From: an uncultured Treponema sp.
Lineage (GTDB): Bacteria > Spirochaetota > Spirochaetia > Treponematales > Treponemataceae
Direction: 5' to 3'
Length of the DNA: 9,984 nt
Assembly: GCA_905372205.1 (NCBI GenBank)
Contig: CAJPOH010000015.1
Span: forward strand, 1 to 9,984
The notes beneath the pieces were generated by a model. The model did no database searches. It was not told the DNA's origin and was given only the letters and a program-made list of their open reading frames with translations. The stretch's first letter is position 1. Every line of letters starts with the position of its first letter. The position numbers and the translations under genes were made by a program. This document shows positions 6,449 to 9,984 of this stretch, piece by piece.

Positions 6449-9400
6449 TTAAAAATCAACTTCAGCTGAGCTATTCTCTTTCTTAATAAGCTCTGCATCA
6501 CGCTCTGTTAAAGGAATTCTAGTCCCCTTATCATCATAAATGGTAAAATCAAGTGCAAGACCTCTAAGTTCTTGCACTAACACATTAAAAGATTCAGGCA
6601 CACCCGCAGAATTAGAAGGCTCTCCTTTAACAATAGCTTCATAAATCTTAGAACGACCGTGCATATCATCGCTCTTTATAGTAAGGAGCTCTTGTAAAGT
6701 GTTTGCAGCTCCATAAGCCTCCAAAGCCCACACTTCCATTTCCCCAAGACGTTGCCCACCAAATTGAGCCTTACCACCCAATGGTTGCTGTGTCACCAAA
6801 GAATAAGGACCTGTACTCCTTGCGTGCATTTTATCATCAACTAAGTGTGCTAGCTTCAAATAATAAATAACGCCAACAAAAACCTTGTTTTCAAAAGGTC
6901 GTCCTGTCAAGCCATCTCGCAAAGTAACTTTTGAATTACTTGGCAAACCAGCTTCAACAAGTTTACTCTCAAGTTGTTTCATGGTGGGAGACTGAAAAAC
7001 AGGACTTTCATAATATTGTCCCAATTTAAGACCAGCCAAACCTAGCTCAGATTCCAAAATTTGTCCAATATTCATACGAGAAGGAACACCTAGAGGATTC
7101 AAACAAACATCAAGTGGAGTGCCATCTTCCATATACGGCATATCTTCTTCAGGTAATATACGAGAAACAATACCCTTGTTTCCGTGTCTTCCTGCCATCT
7201 TATCCCCTTCACGAAGTTTTCTCTTTGTTGCAACCAAAACCTTTACTACTTCATCAACACCTGCTGCTAAGTCATCGCCTTGAGAGCGTCTAAGCCTCAA
7301 GACATCTATAACCGTACCTTCAACCCCATGAGGCAATCTCAAAGATGTATCTCGCACATCCCGGGATTTCTCCCCAAAGATAGAATTCAATAACTTAAAC
7401 TCAGGCGTCGTTTCAGTTTCGTTTTTTGGAGTAATCTTTCCAACAAGGATATCACCAGATCGCACCTTAGCACCAATTCTAACAATACCTTCAGAATCCA
7501 AATCATCCAAACTTTTTTCAGACTTATTAGGAATATCAGAAGTCATTTTTTCAGAACCAAGCTTTGTCTCTCTCACCTCTGTTGTAAATTCCTTGATATG
7601 AATGGAAGTAAACATATCTTCTTTTACAACACGCTCAGAAATCAAAATAGCGTCTTCATAGTTATACCCGTTCCATGGCACAAAGCCTACGAGTATATTT
7701 CTTCCTAATGACAACTCTGCGTTACTCGTAGAAGGGCCATCCGCAATAGCTTGTCCTGCTTTCACCTTATCTCCTAACCTGACTATTGGTCGTTGGTGAT
7801 AGCATGTATCATTATTCGTACGCTGAAATTTCAAAAGACTATAAGTTTCTTCTTTCCCACCACTAGCCTTAATTTTAATCATATCTGAAGAAACATAAGA
7901 AACCACGCCTGCAGTTTTTGCTTTAACCAAAACACCAGAATCCCTAGCACACTTACCTTCCATACCTGTTCCAACAATAGGAGCTTCTGGAAAAAGCAGA
8001 GGAACAGCTTGGCGTTGCATATTAGAACCCATCAAAGTACGGTTCGCATCATCGTGTTCCAAAAACGGAATAAGAGAAGCCGAAACAGAAATTATCTGCT
8101 TTGGAGAAACGTCCATATACTGAACATCTTTTGGACTTCGTGGAGCATAATCCCCTTGTTTTCTACAAGAAACTTGATCTCCTTTAATCTTTCCATCATG
8201 CGAAACTGCATCTGAAACTTGAGCTATATAATACCTATCCTCGTCCATCGCAGAAAGATATTCAACTTCCTTTGTAACAACACCATCCACAACCTTAGCA
8301 TAAGGCACTTCCAAAAAACCATAATCATTAACACGTGCATAGTTTGCCATAGAAACAATAAGACCAATATTTGGCCCTTCAGGTGTTTCTATAGGACACA
8401 TTCTTCCATAATGAGTGTAATGAACATCACGAACTTCAAAACCTGCCCTATCCCTAGTTAAGCCACCAGGTCCCAATGCACTAAGTCTTCTCTTGTGCGT
8501 TAGCTCTGCTAATGGATTAATCTGATCCATAAACTGTGAAAGCTGGCTACTTGCAAAAAACTCTTTAATTGCTGCAACCACAGGCTTAATAGAAACTAAA
8601 TCTTGAGGTTTTAATGTCTCTTTTTCTTTAGAAACCATCCTATCCCTTGCAATCTTTTCCATTCGAGAAAACGCCTTCTTTAAAACATCAGTCATCAACT
8701 CTCCGACAGAGCGAATTCTCCTATTTCCAAGATGGTCAATATCATCAAGATTCTCATTTCCATCATAAACATTAATTAGATGTTTCATTGTGTATATTAT
8801 ATCATCATTAATTAATGTAGTACTCTTTGTGGGGTTTGGATAATCAAACTTTTTGTTTAACTTATAACGACCAACTCGACCAATATCATAACGTCTAGCT
8901 GTAAAAAACATTGCATGAATATCTTCAACTGCAACATCATAAGATATAGGCTCACCTGGTCTCAATACTGTATAAACCTCTGTGATAGCCTCTTCCCTTG
9001 TAGGCTCATCATTGAGTATTGGATCTGGCGTAAACTTATCTTCTTCTCTTTCAAAACAATTCAAAATCAAATGAGAATTCAACGAACCTTCGGCTTCAAA
9101 ATCAATAACTTCAATGGATTTGATACCCGCTTGCACCAAATCTGCAAGATTGTGAGGAAGAATCTTAGAGCCAGCTTTAAATAGCTTTTCAACTTCTCCA
9201 CTTTCATTTTTATAAAAAACATTCTTTGCAAAAACTTGGTTCACTAACACTTCATGCTGAGTTTTATCTTTAGGAACTTCGACAGTTTTAGTTTTATAAA
9301 ACATTGCAATAAGTTCTTCTCTATTTCCAAAACCTAAAGCACGTAAAAACATAGTGCCAAGTATTTTTTTTCGATTGTCAAGCTTTGTATAAATAAGCTC

Positions 9401-9949
9401 TCTTTTAGGATCAATTTCAAATTCAAGCCATGTTCCCCTGTATGGAATAATCCTGCTTGAATAAACATCTTTATCTCTGGAAAATATAACACCGGGCGAA
9501 CGATGTATTTGAGAAACAACAACACGTTCGGAACCGTTAATGATAAAAGTTCCACGCTCTGTCATCAATGGGATATCCCCCATGTAAATATCTTTACGAC
9601 GAAACTCTTTTGTTTCTGTAAAAAACAAGTCAATCTGAGCCTTTAAGGGAACTGAATACGTCTGCCCTTTGCGTTTACACTCGACCTCAGAAAGCTTTTT
9701 GTTTTCGTAGTCAAGAGAATATCCTTGAAATTCCAACACCATATCTTCATTAGGGCTGGTAATAGGAAAAGTGGATCTGAGTACTTCTTCCAATCCTGAC
9801 ATTTGGTTTTCACCTTCAGAATTTATAGTGGACTCCAACAGCTTTTTATAAGACGATAATTGTATCTCAATGAGATTTGGCAAATCCTTAAACTCAGGAA
9901 TCTGCTTACCAAAATACTCGCGTTTCACATCTTGAACACCAATGGACAC
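6449..9949 (-). CDS. rpoB: DNA-directed RNA polymerase subunit beta
   Basis: RpoB forms the second half of the RNA polymerase active cleft and contains the rifampicin pocket. The 1166 residues are complete. Landmarks: [17 protein letters not shown] at 138-154 in the protrusion/lobe region; the rifampicin cluster I from [10 protein letters not shown] at 467 to [10 protein letters not shown] ending at 495; [11 protein letters not shown] shortly after; [11 protein letters not shown] at 758-768; [12 protein letters not shown] at 915-926; and the C-terminal clamp segment with [20 protein letters not shown]. An insertion like E. coli SI1 (between the lobe and RPGEP) is present, while the SI2 insertion just before [12 protein letters not shown] is absent, which explains the length. 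The start is GTG at 9949: an in-frame TGA lies 21 bases upstream (9970-9968) and no ATG intervenes. Residue 490, equivalent to E. coli 531, is Ser, not the Asn reported in Treponema. The gene is probably cotranscribed with rpoC, and with ribosomal genes off the right edge. Confidence 0.98.
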   Translation of the reverse strand: MSIGVQDVKREYFGKQIPEFKDLPNLIEIQLSSYKKLLESTINSEGENQMSGLEEVLRSTFPITSPNEDMVLEFQGYSLDYENKKLSEVECKRKGQTYSVPLKAQIDLFFTETKEFRRKDIYMGDIPLMTERGTFIINGSERVVVSQIHRSPGVIFSRDKDVYSSRIIPYRGTWLEFEIDPKRELIYTKLDNRKKILGTMFLRALGFGNREELIAMFYKTKTVEVPKDKTQHEVLVNQVFAKNVFYKNESGEVEKLFKAGSKILPHNLADLVQAGIKSIEVIDFEAEGSLNSHLILNCFEREEDKFTPDPILNDEPTREEAITEVYTVLRPGEPISYDVAVEDIHAMFFTARRYDIGRVGRYKLNKKFDYPNPTKSTTLINDDIIYTMKHLINVYDGNENLDDIDHLGNRRIRSVGELMTDVLKKAFSRMEKIARDRMVSKEKETLKPQDLVSIKPVVAAIKEFFASSQLSQFMDQINPLAELTHKRRLSALGPGGLTRDRAGFEVRDVHYTHYGRMCPIETPEGPNIGLIVSMANYARVNDYGFLEVPYAKVVDGVVTKEVEYLSAMDEDRYYIAQVSDAVSHDGKIKGDQVSCRKQGDYAPRSPKDVQYMDVSPKQIISVSASLIPFLEHDDANRTLMGSNMQRQAVPLLFPEAPIVGTGMEGKCARDSGVLVKAKTAGVVSYVSSDMIKIKASGGKEETYSLLKFQRTNNDTCYHQRPIVRLGDKVKAGQAIADGPSTSNAELSLGRNILVGFVPWNGYNYEDAILISERVVKEDMFTSIHIKEFTTEVRETKLGSEKMTSDIPNKSEKSLDDLDSEGIVRIGAKVRSGDILVGKITPKNETETTPEFKLLNSIFGEKSRDVRDTSLRLPHGVEGTVIDVLRLRRSQGDDLAAGVDEVVKVLVATKRKLREGDKMAGRHGNKGIVSRILPEEDMPYMEDGTPLDVCLNPLGVPSRMNIGQILESELGLAGLKLGQYYESPVFQSPTMKQLESKLVEAGLPSNSKVTLRDGLTGRPFENKVFVGVIYYLKLAHLVDDKMHARSTGPYSLVTQQPLGGKAQFGGQRLGEMEVWALEAYGAANTLQELLTIKSDDMHGRSKIYEAIVKGEPSNSAGVPESFNVLVQELRGLALDFTIYDDKGTRIPLTERDAELIKKENSSAEVDF

Positions 9950-9955
9950 TCTCCA

Positions 9956-9961
9956 CCCCCT
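9956..9961 (-). promoter_or_regulatory. Shine-Dalgarno site of rpoB
   Basis: AGGGGG lies six bases before the GTG at 9949. Together with the in-frame stop at 9968-9970 it fixes this non-ATG start. Confidence 0.7.
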
Positions 9962-9984
9962 AGTATTTCAATCACAAAAGACTC

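Overview
The window comes from an AT-rich spirochaete, most probably a Treponema. RpoB, RpoC, S12 and S7 all have a spirochaetal flavour, and the order rpoB-rpoC-rpsL-rpsG without fusA or tuf is the arrangement I know from Treponema. The two accessory genes beside them look like Treponema secreted proteins. I cannot name the species from sequence alone. Every gene supported here lies on the minus strand, so transcription runs from the right edge to the left.

Right part (9949 to 1211): the core transcription and translation cluster. rpoB (1166 aa, GTG start) is followed after 20 bases by rpoC (1426 aa from the preferred ATG), then a 79-base gap, rpsL (124 aa), a 12-base gap and rpsG (156 aa). 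The first two genes make the beta and beta-prime subunits of RNA polymerase. The last two make S12 and S7 of the 30S ribosomal subunit. The gap before rpsL carries a good sigma70-type promoter whose -35 box overlaps the rpoC stop codon, so the ribosomal pair can probably also be transcribed separately. A strong intrinsic terminator at 1150-1189 closes the unit.

Middle (1149 to 800): about 350 bases with no convincing gene. It opens with a second, very similar promoter (TTGATA-N17-TAGAAT at 1067-1095). It then holds a 14-bp perfect palindrome abutting a tetranucleotide repeat of 5.5 units.

Left part (799 to 1): two genes for exported proteins, each with a clear Shine-Dalgarno site. The first is a 74-residue signal-peptide protein that looks truncated and ends at a run of eight T. 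The second is the N-terminal 165 residues of a class 3 lipase-like alpha/beta hydrolase, probably a lipoprotein, which runs off the left edge.

Most of the window is conserved housekeeping sequence. The points that deserve attention are RpoB Ser490, where published Treponema sequences have Asn (E. coli position 531, linked to natural rifampicin resistance); a Glu-to-Gln change at the start of the RpoC trigger loop; the paired promoters; and the repeat-bearing leader ahead of the small exported-protein genes. I found no CRISPR array, tRNA, transposase or convincing new multi-gene system.
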